DNA of 64,000 bases from NCBI RefSeq assembly GCF_002843305.1, contig NZ_PGSG01000030.1, positions 40,604-104,603 on the forward strand, in the 5' to 3' direction. Numbering within the stretch: position 1 is the first letter of the stretch; each line of letters begins with the position of its first letter. Source of the stretch: Streptomyces barkulensis. GTDB lineage: Bacteria > Actinomycetota > Actinomycetes > Streptomycetales > Streptomycetaceae. The notes beneath the pieces are model-generated. The model did no database searches. It was not told where the DNA came from and worked only from the letters and a program-made list of their open reading frames with translations. A program made the position numbers and the translations under genes. This document shows, piece after piece, positions 21,005-30,950 of this stretch.

Positions 21005-21928
21005 ATGACCGAGACACTCTCCATCCCCGCGCCCGCCGAGGACGCGGCCCCGGAAGCCTCCGAGCGCGAGGAGCCCGCCGCCGGGCCGTCGTCCGGGCTC
21101 ACGGAGACCGCGGACCTCCCCCGCCCGGCGGCGGCGGACGGGCCGGCCGAGGCGTTCGATCTGCTGTACGCGCGCCTGGCCCGGCCGCTGCTGCGCCAGA
21201 CGTATCTGCTCACCGGCGACCCGGCGCCGGCCGGGCAGGCCGTACGCCATGCCTTCCGGCAGGCGTGGGAGCGGTGGCCCGAGGTCGCAGTGGACCGGGA
21301 TCCGGCCGGCTGGGTGCGGACGGCGGCGTACGACCACGCGCTCTCGCCCTGGCACCGGCTGGACCCCCGCCGCCGCGCGGCCCGGAGGGACGGGACGGGG
21401 AACGGGGCGGGGAACGGGACGGGGAACGGGACGGAGAGCGGCGGAAGGCTGCCGCCGGAAGCCCTGCTGGACCTGCCGCCCTCCTACCGCCGCACGCTGC
21501 TCCTGCACGACGGCCTCGGACTGGGACTGTCGGAGACGGCCGCCGAGAGCGAGGCGAGCACCGCCGCCACGGCCGCACGGCTGATGCACGCGCGCGAGGC
21601 GCTGGCCGAGTACGTGCCCGGTCTGCGCCGTGTCGCGCCGGACCGGCGCAGGGAGATCATCCGCTCGATGCTGGAGGAGCTGGCGGACGCCGGCTCCCTG
21701 CCCGGACTTCCGTCCGCCCGCACGGCGCGCGACGGCAGCGAGCGGACGGTGCGGCTGCGGACGGGCGCCTCGTTCGGGGCGGCCGCGCTGGTGGCCGCGG
21801 CGGCGCTGCTGGCGTCCCTGGCCGGGCCGCAGGCACACGACTCCGCCCGGCAGGCGCCGCGGGGGGCCGGGGCTCCGGCCGTGTCAGGCTCCTCCCCGGA
21901 CGGGCAGGAGAACCGGGCGGCCGGCTGA
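21005..21928 (+). CDS. sigma-70 (ECF)-like protein with C-terminal membrane helix
   Basis: In this 307-residue protein, residues 45-110 resemble sigma region 2 (FDLLYARLARPLLRQTYLLTGD, then FRQAWERW), and residues 145-195 resemble region 4 (LPPSYRRTLLLHDGLGLGLSETAAES). An internal (N-G/E-T/A-G) repeat links the two. A single helix near residue 255-272 would tether the C-terminus to the membrane. It may be a membrane-bound or inactive sigma homologue whose freedom is controlled by the tether. No anti-sigma gene is adjacent. The call rests on fold-level similarity. Confidence 0.6.
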   Translation: MTETLSIPAPAEDAAPEASEREEPAAGPSSGLTETADLPRPAAADGPAEAFDLLYARLARPLLRQTYLLTGDPAPAGQAVRHAFRQAWERWPEVAVDRDPAGWVRTAAYDHALSPWHRLDPRRRAARRDGTGNGAGNGTGNGTESGGRLPPEALLDLPPSYRRTLLLHDGLGLGLSETAAESEASTAATAARLMHAREALAEYVPGLRRVAPDRRREIIRSMLEELADAGSLPGLPSARTARDGSERTVRLRTGASFGAAALVAAAALLASLAGPQAHDSARQAPRGAGAPAVSGSSPDGQENRAAG

Positions 21929-21966
21929 GGATGGCCCCGGGGCCCGCCGCGACTCCGCCGGGCCCC

Positions 21967-22016
21967 CCGCACGGCGCGGGCCCGCACCCCTCGGGGTGCG
22001 GGCCCGCGCCGTGCGG
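21967..22016. terminator. 24-bp perfect hairpin, bidirectional terminator
   Basis: The arms 21967-21990 and 21993-22016 are fully complementary. It separates the convergent sigma-like gene and sucD and is the longest perfect stem noticed in the window. Confidence 0.85.
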
Positions 22017-22024
22017 TACCGGCC

Positions 22025-22060
22025 GTGTCAGCCGTGTCAGCCGTGTCAGCCGTGTCAGCC
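22025..22060. repeat. four tandem 9-bp repeats at the sucD stop
   Basis: GTGTCAGCC is repeated four times without mismatch. The sucD stop codon (22055-22057 on the plus strand) lies in the fourth copy, so copy-number change would not alter the protein. Confidence 0.8.
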
Positions 22061-22939
22061 GGCGAGCAGCTCGCGCGCCAGGCGGGCGGTCTCGGACGGC
22101 GTCTTGCCGACCTTCACACCCGCGGCCTCCAGGGCCTCCTTCTTCGCCTGGGCGGTGCCGGAGGAGCCGGAGACGATGGCGCCGGCGTGGCCCATGGTCT
22201 TGCCCTCGGGGGCGGTGAAGCCCGCGACGTAGCCGACGACCGGCTTGGTGACGTTGGCCTTGATGAAGTCCGCGGCCCGCTCCTCGGCGTCGCCGCCGAT
22301 CTCGCCGATCATCACGATCAGGTCGGTGTCGGGGTCGGCCTCGAACGCCTTGAGGGCGTCGATGTGGGTGGTGCCGATGATCGGGTCGCCGCCGATGCCG
22401 ACGCAGGTCGAGAAGCCGAGGTCGCGCAGCTCGTACATCATCTGGTACGTCAGCGTGCCGGACTTCGAGACCAGGCCGATGCGGCCCGGCTTGGTGATGT
22501 CGGCCGGGATGATGCCCGCGTTGGACTGGCCGGGGGTGATCAGGCCGGGGCAGTTCGGGCCGACGATACGGGTCTTGTCGCCCTTGGAGCCCGCGTAGGC
22601 CCAGAACTCGGCGGTGTCGTGGACGGCGATGCCCTCGGTGATCACCACGGCGAGCGGGATCTCGGCGTCGATCGCCTCGATGACCGCGCTCTTGGTGAAC
22701 TTCTCCGGGACGAAGACGACGGTGACGTCGGCGCCGGTGGCCTCCATGGCCTCCTTGACCGTGCCGAAGACGGGCACTTCGGTCCCGTCGAAGTCGACGG
22801 TCGTGCCCGCCTTGCGCGGGTTGACGCCGCCGACGATGTTGGTGCCGGAGGCCAGCATGCGCCGGGTGTGCTTCTGGCCCTCGGAGCCGGTCATCCCCTG
22901 GACGATGACCTTGCTTTCCTTGGTGAGGAAGATAGCCAT
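22055..22939 (-). CDS. sucD: succinyl-CoA ligase subunit alpha
   Basis: This 294-residue alpha subunit of succinyl-CoA synthetase (TCA cycle) has the CoA-binding [15 protein letters not shown] region at residues 15-29. The phosphorylated catalytic histidine is His251 in [13 protein letters not shown]. It begins 24 bp after the stop of sucC, so the two form one operon. Length and motifs are standard. Confidence 0.96.
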   Translation of the reverse strand: MAIFLTKESKVIVQGMTGSEGQKHTRRMLASGTNIVGGVNPRKAGTTVDFDGTEVPVFGTVKEAMEATGADVTVVFVPEKFTKSAVIEAIDAEIPLAVVITEGIAVHDTAEFWAYAGSKGDKTRIVGPNCPGLITPGQSNAGIIPADITKPGRIGLVSKSGTLTYQMMYELRDLGFSTCVGIGGDPIIGTTHIDALKAFEADPDTDLIVMIGEIGGDAEERAADFIKANVTKPVVGYVAGFTAPEGKTMGHAGAIVSGSSGTAQAKKEALEAAGVKVGKTPSETARLARELLAG

Positions 22940-22963
22940 TGTTGTCGGTGTCCTCGTCCTTCG

Positions 22964-24136
22964 TTACTTCGCGGCCAGCTCGGCGGCACGCTCGGCCGCG
23001 CCGTCCATGGTGTCCACCTGCTGCACCAGCGGGTGGTCGGCGTCGTTCAGGATCTTGCGGCCCAGCTCCGCGTTGTTGCCGTCGAGGCGCACCACCAGCG
23101 GCTTGGAGACGTCCTCGCCCTTGGACTTCAGCAGCTCCAGGGCCTGCACGATGCCGTTGGCGACGGCGTCGCAGGCGGTGATGCCGCCGAAGACGTTGAC
23201 GAAGACGGACTTGACGTCCGGGTCGCCGAGGATGATCTCCAGGCCGTTGGCCATGACCTCGGCGGAGGCGCCGCCGCCGATGTCGAGGAAGTTGGCGGGC
23301 TTGACGCCGCCGTGGTTCTCACCGGCGTAGGCCACGACGTCCAGGGTGCTCATGACCAGGCCCGCGCCGTTGCCGATGATGCCGACCTGGCCGTCGAGCT
23401 TGACGTAGTTCAGTCCCTTGGCCTTGGCGGCGGCCTCCAGCGGGTTGGCCGCGGCCTTGTCCTCCAGGGCGGCGTGGTCCGGCTGGCGGAACTCGGCGTT
23501 GGCGTCCAGGGACACCTTGCCGTCCAGCGCGATGATCCGGCCGTCACCGGTCTTGACCAGCGGGTTCACCTCGACGAGGAGGGCGTCCTCCTTGACGAAG
23601 ACGGTCCACAGCTTCTGCACGGCGTCGACGATTCCGTCGGCGACGTCGGCCGGGAACTTCGCGGCCTCGACGATCTCGCGGGCCTTGGCCTCGGTGACAC
23701 CCTCGACGGCGTCCACCGGGATCTTGGCCAGGGCCTCGGGCTTGGTGGCCGCGACCTCCTCGATGTCCATGCCGCCCTCGACGGACGCCATCGCGAGGAA
23801 GGTGCGGTTGGCGCGGTCCAGCAGGAAGGAGACGTAGTACTCCTCCGCGATGTCCGCGGTCTGGGCCAGCATCACCTTGTGGACGGTGTGGCCCTTGATG
23901 TCCATGCCCAGGATCTGGCCGGCCTTCTCGACGGCGTCGTCCGGGTCGGAGGCCAGCTTCACACCGCCGGCCTTGCCCCGGCCACCGGTCTTGACCTGCG
24001 CCTTGACGACCGCGCGACCGCCGAGTCGCTCGGTCACCTCGCGCGCCGCCTCGGGCGTGTCGATGACTTCACCGGCCAGCACCGGTACGTCATGCTTGGC
24101 GAAGAGATCCCTCGCCTGGTACTCGAACAGGTCCAC
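22964..24136 (-). CDS. sucC: succinyl-CoA ligase subunit beta
   Basis: This 390-residue ADP/GDP-forming beta subunit has an ATP-grasp domain at the N-terminus ([36 protein letters not shown]), metal-binding EVNPLV, and the CoA-ligase domain with [10 protein letters not shown]. The start is GTG at 24136. First gene of the sucCD operon, preceded by a 294-bp region that probably holds its promoter. Confidence 0.96.
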   Translation of the reverse strand: MDLFEYQARDLFAKHDVPVLAGEVIDTPEAAREVTERLGGRAVVKAQVKTGGRGKAGGVKLASDPDDAVEKAGQILGMDIKGHTVHKVMLAQTADIAEEYYVSFLLDRANRTFLAMASVEGGMDIEEVAATKPEALAKIPVDAVEGVTEAKAREIVEAAKFPADVADGIVDAVQKLWTVFVKEDALLVEVNPLVKTGDGRIIALDGKVSLDANAEFRQPDHAALEDKAAANPLEAAAKAKGLNYVKLDGQVGIIGNGAGLVMSTLDVVAYAGENHGGVKPANFLDIGGGASAEVMANGLEIILGDPDVKSVFVNVFGGITACDAVANGIVQALELLKSKGEDVSKPLVVRLDGNNAELGRKILNDADHPLVQQVDTMDGAAERAAELAAK

Positions 24137-24430
24137 GCGCGTCCGTCCCTAGTTGTGGTGTCGCGGTTCGTTGTCAGCGTGGGCGTGCCGCGTGGCCGCG
24201 GCGTCTGCGGAGCGCGCGGCATGTCCGCCTTGCAGGTTAGCCCTGTCGGTGTGCCCGGCATAAATCGCAGCTCACACCCGTGCGGTGACAACCGTCACAG
24301 ACACCGCCCTCCCGACCTGGGTGGCAGGCGCCGCGGCGGGACGGGATCCGGCCGGCCGCCGGGACCGTCCGGGCGGGTCTCCGGGTGGATCCCCGGCAGG
24401 GGCCAGGCCGGAGACCGGCGCGGTGGCCGG
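24137..24430. promoter_or_regulatory. sucC upstream region and end of the NHLP operon
   Basis: On the minus strand TAACCT (about 24235-24240) is a plausible -10 for sucC. Further upstream GTGAC-AACC-GTCAC (24285-24298) is a small palindrome. At 24376-24416 a 9-bp stem (GGTCTCCGG/CCGGAGACC) with a 23-base loop may terminate the peptide-export operon. No gene is seen. Confidence 0.35.
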
Positions 24431-27400
24431 TCAGCCGAGCTGGCGGCGGACCAGCTCGTGGAAGAGGCCGCCGGTGTCGGCGAGCAGGTCCGCGGGGGCC
24501 CCCTGCTGCACCACCCGGCCGTCCGACATGACGATCACCCGGTCGGCGTCCATGACGGTCGACAGCCGGTGGGCGATGACGACGCGGGTGCAGCGCAGGG
24601 CGCGGGTGGAGGCCATGACCACGCTCTGGGCCTCGTTGTCCAGCGCGCTGGTGGCCTCGTCCAGGAAGAGGATGCGCGGCCTGCGGATCAGCGCCTGGGC
24701 GATCATCAGCCGCTGGCGCTGGCCGCCGGAGATGGTGCCGCCGCCGTCCGACAGCATGGTGTGCATGCCCATGGGCATGGCCTTGATGTCCTCGGCCAGA
24801 CCGGCCATCGCGGCCGCCTCCCACGCCTCCTCCGGGGAGAACGGCTCGGCGCCGCGGATGCACTCCAGGATCGAGCCGGTCAGCGGCTGGGCGTTCTGCA
24901 GGACGACCCCGCACTGGCGGCGCACGGCAGTGCGGTCCAGGGCCGCCAGGTCCTGGCCGTCGTAGAGCACGCTGCCGGAGACCGGCCGGTCGAAGCCGAT
25001 GAGCAGCCGCAGCAGCGTCGACTTGCCGCAGCCGCTGGCCCCGACGATCGCGACGAACTCGCCCGGTCCGATCCTCAGGTCCACGCCGTCCAGGGCCGGC
25101 GGGCCGTCGTCGCCGTAGCGGTAGGTCAGCCGCCGGGCCTCGACGGCGCCGCTCAGCTCGCCCGGCGGCACACTGCCGCCGTCCACCTCCGGCAGCTCGT
25201 TCAGGATCGGCCTGACCTGCTCGAACATCGGCAGCACCGCGGCGGCCGAGATCAGCGCGCCGGTCAGCTGGGTGGCCGAGGACAGCATCAGTGTCACGGC
25301 GGTGTTGAAGGTGAGGAACTCGGCGGCGGACATGCTGCCGCGGGCCGGTCCGGCCAGCAGCATGAACATCGCCAGCGTGCACAGCGGCAGGTAGACCGCG
25401 TTGAGGACGGAGACGGCGTTCCTGATCCGGCCGATGCGCCGCTGGAGCCCGCGGGTGCGGGCGAACTCCCGCGCCCAGGCGGCGTAGGCGAAGCTCTCGG
25501 CCGCGGCGACGCGCAGCTTGGGCAGCCCGCGCAGGGTCTGGAAGGCCCGGTTGTCCAGCTTGAGCCCGAGCCTGACCAGCTGCCGCTGGTAGCGCAGCTG
25601 CCACAGCCCCAGCACCAGGAAGACCGCGGCGACGACCAGCAGCAGGGCGATCGCCGCCAGCGCCAGCGGCACGCTGTGGACCAGCAGCAGGACGAGGTTG
25701 ACCGCGCCCACGGTGGTCGCCTGGAGGGCCACCGTGCTGATGCCGGAGAGCACCCGGCGGATGGCGCCGACGCCCATGGCCGCGCCGGCCAGCTCGCCGG
25801 TGGAGCGGCCCGCGAAGAACGTCGTCGGCAGCCGCAGCAGCCGGTCCCACACGGCGGGCTGGAGCGTCGCCTCGATACGGCCCTCCAGACGCAGGACGGC
25901 GGTGTTCTGCATCAGCATGAAGGCGGCCGAGACGACGCCGGCGGCGATGAGCGCCAGGGCCGTCTGCACGATGAGCCCGGTCTCGCCACCGGGCACGTAC
26001 TCGCCGAGCACCTTGCCGGTGGCGATGGGCACCAGCGCGCCCAGGCCGACGGCGACCAGGCCGCTCAGGGCCAGGTCGCGCAGCTCGGCACGGGTGCCGC
26101 GCAGGCCGAAGCGCAGCAGTCCGGGCAGGCCCAGCGGACGGTCGGGCAGCGGACGGTAGAACATCACGGCGCGCGGCTCGAAGCGGGCCGCGCCAAAGGC
26201 GCCGACGCGTTCGCGTTCGCCGGTGGCCGGGTCCACCGCCTCGTAGCCGCCGCGCCGCCACAGCAGCGCCACGGGCGCGCCCTCCCCGGACTCCGGTCCG
26301 GCCGGGCCCCGGGTGCGGCGGCCGACCAGGGGGCCGCTGTCCTCGCGCCACCAGCGTCCGGTGAGCCTGACGGTGCGGGTGCGCACGCCGGAGGCGATCG
26401 CGATGCGCTCCACCGGGTCCGTGCGCTCGGGAACCGTGCCCGCGCCGCCCGGCTCGGTCAGGGTGATGCCGGCCCGCCCGGCCACCAGCCGGCAGACGGC
26501 GAGGACCGCGTCGTCGCCCGCGCCGCGCCCGGGGGTGCGTCCAAGGCGGCCGATGGAGGCCAGCAGCGCCCGGTCCGCCTGGGTACGGGCGGCCTCGCCG
26601 GCCTCGATGCCGGCCGCGGTGCGGTCCTCGTGGGTGCGTTCCAGCTCCTCGATCCAGCGGTCCAGGGCGTACAGCAGCCGGTACTGCTGGTCGACCATGC
26701 CCTGCCACATCGCCGTGTCGACCAGCAGCGTGCCCACGGCCTCAGCCCGGTAGGCGGCGCCGTACAGCACGCTGCCGGGGGCGACGTGCATCCACAGCAC
26801 GTCGTCGTCGGCCGGACTCCCGTGCCCGTCGGTGGGGGCGGGGCCGGCCGACGGCGCCTCGTAGAGCACCCGCAGGCCGCGGCCGATGCCGAGCGCGAAC
26901 GCCTGTTCCAGCGGGCTGGGCCGATCGGCGGCCCTGTCCCACGGGCCGGCCGCGCCGTCCCCCCGGCCGTCGGCCGGGGAGGCTCCGGTGGCCGCCCCGT
27001 CCCACTGGCCCGTGTCCCACCGGCCCGCCGTCCACTGCCCGGTGTCCCAGCCGTCCCCGGCCCATGCGGAGGCGGCACGGGCGGGGTGGGGCAGCTCCCG
27101 CAGCTCGACGCGGTGCAGTCGGCAGCCCTCCAGGGGGCGGCCGACCAGGGTGTGCTCGGGGCCCTCGACCGGGCCCAGCAGCAGCGTGCCCGCCTCCAGC
27201 CGGCCCAGGAAGTGCCAGTGACCCGAGCTCGCCGAGCCGACGGCGAACAGGTCCAGGGCCCCGTCCGCCACGAGCCACAGTACGTGCGGGCCCTCCAGGG
27301 ACAGGCTGCGCACCCCGGCGCAGTCGACCGCCGTGCCCAGCCCGCCCAGGGCCGCGACGACGGGATCGGTGTGCCGGGCGTACGGAGTGTGCGGCGCCTG

Positions 27401-27448
27401 GTCCGTGCAGGAGGGGTGGGGGGCGTACGGGACGTGGGGGGTCGTCAA
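24431..27448 (-). CDS. NHLP-type peptide export ABC transporter permease/ATPase (no peptidase)
   Basis: This 1005-residue protein matches the NHLP bacteriocin export permease/ATPase type. Its N-terminal 130 residues are cyclic-nucleotide-binding-like ([20 protein letters not shown], then [13 protein letters not shown]). A long linker, six membrane helices (about 560-780) and an ATPase follow, with Walker [10 protein letters not shown] near 803, signature ISGGQ near 906 and LDEATSALD near 929. The start is TTG at 27448, one base after the stop of the peptidase-exporter gene. Unlike that partner it has no C39 domain. The two probably form the export channel, perhaps as a heterodimer. Confidence 0.88.
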   Translation of the reverse strand: MTTPHVPYAPHPSCTDQAPHTPYARHTDPVVAALGGLGTAVDCAGVRSLSLEGPHVLWLVADGALDLFAVGSASSGHWHFLGRLEAGTLLLGPVEGPEHTLVGRPLEGCRLHRVELRELPHPARAASAWAGDGWDTGQWTAGRWDTGQWDGAATGASPADGRGDGAAGPWDRAADRPSPLEQAFALGIGRGLRVLYEAPSAGPAPTDGHGSPADDDVLWMHVAPGSVLYGAAYRAEAVGTLLVDTAMWQGMVDQQYRLLYALDRWIEELERTHEDRTAAGIEAGEAARTQADRALLASIGRLGRTPGRGAGDDAVLAVCRLVAGRAGITLTEPGGAGTVPERTDPVERIAIASGVRTRTVRLTGRWWREDSGPLVGRRTRGPAGPESGEGAPVALLWRRGGYEAVDPATGERERVGAFGAARFEPRAVMFYRPLPDRPLGLPGLLRFGLRGTRAELRDLALSGLVAVGLGALVPIATGKVLGEYVPGGETGLIVQTALALIAAGVVSAAFMLMQNTAVLRLEGRIEATLQPAVWDRLLRLPTTFFAGRSTGELAGAAMGVGAIRRVLSGISTVALQATTVGAVNLVLLLVHSVPLALAAIALLLVVAAVFLVLGLWQLRYQRQLVRLGLKLDNRAFQTLRGLPKLRVAAAESFAYAAWAREFARTRGLQRRIGRIRNAVSVLNAVYLPLCTLAMFMLLAGPARGSMSAAEFLTFNTAVTLMLSSATQLTGALISAAAVLPMFEQVRPILNELPEVDGGSVPPGELSGAVEARRLTYRYGDDGPPALDGVDLRIGPGEFVAIVGASGCGKSTLLRLLIGFDRPVSGSVLYDGQDLAALDRTAVRRQCGVVLQNAQPLTGSILECIRGAEPFSPEEAWEAAAMAGLAEDIKAMPMGMHTMLSDGGGTISGGQRQRLMIAQALIRRPRILFLDEATSALDNEAQSVVMASTRALRCTRVVIAHRLSTVMDADRVIVMSDGRVVQQGAPADLLADTGGLFHELVRRQLG

Positions 27449-27449
27449 C

Positions 27450-29849
27450 TCAGCGCTCCCTGACCAGTTCGGCGTACGGCCCGCGAGCCGCGACCAGGTC
27501 CTCGTGGCGTCCGCGCTCCACGACCGCGCCCCGGTCGAGCACCACGATCTCGTCGCTGTCGCGCACCGTGCTCAGGCGGTGGGCGATCACCACGCAGGCG
27601 CAGCCGCGCCGCCGCAGGTTGTCGATGATGGTCTGCTCGGTCACCGCGTCCAGCGCGCTGGTCACCTCGTCCAGGACCAGGACGCTGGGGCGGCGCACCA
27701 GCGCCCGGGCGATCTCCAGCCGCTGGCGCTGGCCGCCGGAGAGGTTGCGGCCGCCCTGCTCGACCCGGCTGTGGATGCCGCCGGGGCGGCGGGCGACCAC
27801 GTCGTACACGGCGGCGTCCCTCAGTGCCGCGACGACGGCCTCGTCCGGGATGGAGGGGTCCCACAGCGCGACGTTGTCGCGGACGGTGCCCTCGAAGAGG
27901 AAGACGTCCTGGTCGACGAAGGACACCGACGCCGCCAGCGCGCCGCGCGGGATGTCCTCCAGCCGCATCCCGTCGATGCGGACGGTCCCCTCCCAGGGGG
28001 TGTGCAGGCCGGAGATCAGCCGGGAGACGGTGGACTTGCCGCTGCCGGAGCCGCCGACGAGCGCGACCTGACGGCCGGGGCCGACGGTGAGCGAGAAGCC
28101 CTTCAGCAGCGGCGGGTCCAGGGGGCTGTATCCGAAGGTGATGTCCTCCAGCTCCACGTGGCCCGTCAGGCGCCGGGTGCTGGGGACCGGCTCGCGCCGC
28201 GTGTAGAGCGGGTCGACCGGAAAGTTCTCCACGTCCCGCAGGCGGGCGACGTCGGCCGCGAAGTCCTGGATCCGGCCCGCCACCCCGTTGAGGCGGGTGA
28301 TCGGCGCGGTGAAGCTGGTCATCAGGGTCTGGAAGGCGACGAGCAGACCGACCGTCAGATGCCCCTCGACCGCCCGCAGACCGCCGATCATCAGGATCAG
28401 CGCGCTGTTGAGCGTGGCCAGCACGGGTGCGGCGACCGCCAGCCACGCGCTGGGCACGCCCAGCCGCTGCTGCACGTCGAGGGTGACCGCGTGCTGACCG
28501 GCCCAGCGGCGGAAGAAGCCCTGCTCACCGCCGGTGGCCTTCATCGTCTCGATGAGCTGGAGGCCGCTGTAGGAGGTGTTGGTCAGCCGGGCGAGGTCGG
28601 CGCGCAGCTTCTGGGTGCCGGTGGAGCGCAGGTGGAGCACGACACGCATGGCCACCACGTTGAGCAGTGCCACGCCGACCCCGACGACGGTCAGCTGCGG
28701 ATCGTAGGTCCACAGCAGCGCCGCGTAGAGCACGACCACCACGGCGTCCACGCCCGCGGCGGCCAGGTCGCGGGCGAGGGTCTCGGCGACCGTGTCGTTG
28801 GACTGCAGCCGCTGGACGAGGTCGGCCGGGTTCCGCTGGGTGAAGAAGGAGACCGGCAGGCGCAGCAGGTGCCGGAAGAAGCGGGCACTGGCCAGGGTGG
28901 AGGAGATGATGTGCCCGCGCAGCAGATTGGCCTGCTGGACCCCGGTGAGGACGGCGGTGAGCACCAGGGCGGCCGCCATCGACGCGAAGAGCACGCCCAG
29001 CAGCGAGGACTGCCCCCCGATGAGGAACATGTCGATGTAGGTGCGGCTCAGCGCGGGCACCGTCGCACCGACGGCCACCAGCAGCAGGCTGGCGAGCACG
29101 GCCGCCAGCAGGGTGCCGCGGGTGCCGCGCAGCCGGGCGGGCATGGCGCCCAGGACTCCGGGCCTGCGGCCGCCGCCGCGGAAGCCCGCCTCGGGCTCGA
29201 AGGTGAGGACGACGCCGGTGAAGCTGGTGTCGAACTCCTCCAGGGGGACGAACCGCCGCCCCTTGCCGGGGTCGTTGACGTACACGCCGCGGCGGCCCAG
29301 GCGGCGGCCCATGCCGTCGTAGACGACGTAGTGGTTGAACTCCCAGAACAGGATGGCCGGTCCGCGCAGTTCGGCGAGTGCCGCGAGGTCCATCTGCATG
29401 CCCTTGGCCCGCAGCCCGTAGCCGCGGGCGGCCTTGAGGATGTTGCCGGCCCGGGAGCCGTCGCGGGAGACGCCGCAGGCGATGCGCAGCTCCTCCAGGG
29501 GGACGAAGCGGCCGTGGTGGCCGAGCACCATGGCCAGCGCGGCGGCGCCGCACTCGACCGCCTCCATCTGGAGCACGGTGGGGGTGCGTACGGCCCTGGG
29601 GGTCCTGCCGCGTACGGCCGCGCCCGGTGCGGCGGTCCGGCCGCGCGGGGCGCGGCGGGAGCCGCCCCCGCCGCGGGCGTTCCCGCCGCCGCCACGGCCG
29701 TTGCCGCGGTGGCCGCCGTTTCCGCGGCGGTGGCCGGGGGGCGGGAGCCGGCCGGGCTGCCGTGCCGCCGGTGCGGCCGGGGCGGGGTCGTACGGGGCGG
29801 GGTCGTACGGGGCGGGGTCGTACGGGGCGGGGTCGTACGGGGCGGTCAA
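27450..29849 (-). CDS. NHLP-type C39 peptidase/permease/ATPase exporter
   Basis: This 799-residue exporter removes double-glycine leaders during transport. Its C39 peptidase has Gln94, Cys100 (QMEAVECG), His173 (FNHYVVYDG) and Asp193 (VNDPGKGRR). The membrane domain and an ATPase ([37 protein letters not shown]) follow. The start is TTG at 29849, overlapping the adaptor stop by four bases (TTGA). The first 22 residues are four PYDPA repeats, then a Gly/Arg-rich linker to residue 90, which is unusual before a C39 domain. Its substrate is almost certainly the GG peptide encoded at 30951-31190. Confidence 0.9.
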   Translation of the reverse strand: MTAPYDPAPYDPAPYDPAPYDPAPAAPAARQPGRLPPPGHRRGNGGHRGNGRGGGGNARGGGGSRRAPRGRTAAPGAAVRGRTPRAVRTPTVLQMEAVECGAAALAMVLGHHGRFVPLEELRIACGVSRDGSRAGNILKAARGYGLRAKGMQMDLAALAELRGPAILFWEFNHYVVYDGMGRRLGRRGVYVNDPGKGRRFVPLEEFDTSFTGVVLTFEPEAGFRGGGRRPGVLGAMPARLRGTRGTLLAAVLASLLLVAVGATVPALSRTYIDMFLIGGQSSLLGVLFASMAAALVLTAVLTGVQQANLLRGHIISSTLASARFFRHLLRLPVSFFTQRNPADLVQRLQSNDTVAETLARDLAAAGVDAVVVVLYAALLWTYDPQLTVVGVGVALLNVVAMRVVLHLRSTGTQKLRADLARLTNTSYSGLQLIETMKATGGEQGFFRRWAGQHAVTLDVQQRLGVPSAWLAVAAPVLATLNSALILMIGGLRAVEGHLTVGLLVAFQTLMTSFTAPITRLNGVAGRIQDFAADVARLRDVENFPVDPLYTRREPVPSTRRLTGHVELEDITFGYSPLDPPLLKGFSLTVGPGRQVALVGGSGSGKSTVSRLISGLHTPWEGTVRIDGMRLEDIPRGALAASVSFVDQDVFLFEGTVRDNVALWDPSIPDEAVVAALRDAAVYDVVARRPGGIHSRVEQGGRNLSGGQRQRLEIARALVRRPSVLVLDEVTSALDAVTEQTIIDNLRRRGCACVVIAHRLSTVRDSDEIVVLDRGAVVERGRHEDLVAARGPYAELVRER
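29787..29846. repeat. four 15-bp tandem repeats encoding PYDPA
   Basis: The plus-strand unit GTCGTACGGGGCGGG is repeated at a 15-bp period, the last copy ending imperfectly at the start codon of the C39 exporter. On the coding strand it gives the PYDPA repeat at the extreme N-terminus. Confidence 0.8.
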
Positions 29850-30652
29850 GGAAGGAACCAATCGACGGGGCGCTGCGCCGGGAGGCGGATGGCGCCGGTG
29901 ACCGGTGTCCTGGATTCGAGGGCGTGCGCAGGACCGTCGCCCGAGGACCAGAGGTAGCCGGACCCGGTGGTGGAGGATCGCTCCAGCTCCACCAGCACCG
30001 CCACAGGGCTGCCCTGCCGGGCGAACCGGGCGGCGAGTTCGGTGTCGCCCAGGAAGGCGGCGATCCGCCGCTCCGTCTGGGGCACCCGCCCGACCTGCCC
30101 GACCCGGCCGCGCAGTACACCGAACTCCTCCTGGGGAGCGGACTGGACCTCCAGCTCCACCCGGGCGCCCTCGGTGATCGCCGCACCGCTGTCGCCGGGG
30201 ACGTACAGCACGGCCACCAGCGGGTCGTCCGGGTCGTCCACGCGTTCCACGGTCGCCACGTCCGCGCCGGTCCCGACGACCGAGCCCACTCCGGCGACCA
30301 GGGCCGTCAGCCGGCCGCCGGCCACCGCGCGTACGGCCCGGTCGCCCTGTGCCGTGCGGACCCTGAGCAGGGGCGCGTCCGGGCGCAGCAGTTCGCCCTC
30401 CTCGGCGAGGACCTCGGTGACCTGGCCGGAGACCGGGCTCTGCAGCGTGTAACTGCCCCCGGGGCGGGCGAGGAGGCCGGGAGCGTCCAGCTTGGCGGAC
30501 ACCGAGCCGTTGACGGCCCACAGGCCGGCGACGGCCATGACGGCGACCGTGACGGCCAGGGCGAGCCGGCCCTGTGGGCGCGCGAAGCGCACGGGCAGGT
30601 CGAGTTCCTCCGGCGACTGCAGCTTGGAGAGCGCCTTCTTCCGGAACTGCAC
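29846..30652 (-). CDS. NHLP-type HlyD-family secretion adaptor
   Basis: In this 268-residue periplasmic-adaptor-like protein, a basic N-terminus is followed by one membrane helix (residues 29-49), a lipoyl/barrel-sandwich segment (YTLQSPVSGQVTEVLAEEGELL) and a beta-barrel domain. The NHLP secretion proteins have this layout. It should link the exporter to the outside of the cell membrane. The ATG at 30652 follows a precursor-to-adaptor gap of 298 bp. Its stop overlaps the TTG of the C39 exporter. Confidence 0.87.
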   Translation of the reverse strand: MQFRKKALSKLQSPEELDLPVRFARPQGRLALAVTVAVMAVAGLWAVNGSVSAKLDAPGLLARPGGSYTLQSPVSGQVTEVLAEEGELLRPDAPLLRVRTAQGDRAVRAVAGGRLTALVAGVGSVVGTGADVATVERVDDPDDPLVAVLYVPGDSGAAITEGARVELEVQSAPQEEFGVLRGRVGQVGRVPQTERRIAAFLGDTELAARFARQGSPVAVLVELERSSTTGSGYLWSSGDGPAHALESRTPVTGAIRLPAQRPVDWFLP

Positions 30653-30827
30653 GGGCTACTCCTTGGACCGCTTTCCTCGGGGGCGGGCACCGCGGCGGCC
30701 CCGGCACACGGCGCGGACGCGGGCACGGAGGCGGGCGGACGGCGGCACGGGGGCGACGGCGCGGGGTGGTGCGGGGTGGTGCGGGGCTGTGCGGGGTGCC
30801 TCTGGCGGGGCCCGGGCGGACAGCCGT

Positions 30828-30859
30828 GAACCCCGGAACCAGGGGGAGCTCCGGGGTTC
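30828..30859. terminator. hairpin between precursor peptide and transporter genes
   Basis: Ten-base arms GAACCCCGGA (30828-30837) and TCCGGGGTTC (30850-30859) enclose a 12-base loop. It lies about 90 bp after the precursor stop and 170 bp before the adaptor start. It probably acts as a partial terminator or mRNA-stabilising hairpin that keeps the precursor in excess. Confidence 0.55.
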
Positions 30860-30950
30860 GGTGTGGCCTCACGGCGCGCACGCACACCTGCGGGGCCGTA
30901 CGGCGCACGGGCCGACGGTCCGCGCGGACGCCGCTGTCAGGGACCGGCTG

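Noticed and set aside
22943..22965. PafBC-type box TTGTCGGTG in the sucC-sucD spacer
   Set aside because: It is on the plus strand, opposite to both genes, and the -10 position reads CTTCGT instead of TAnnnT.
22025..27463. 1812-codon open frame on the plus strand
   Set aside because: It is antisense to sucD, sucC and the NHLP ATPase and has no recognisable protein motif.
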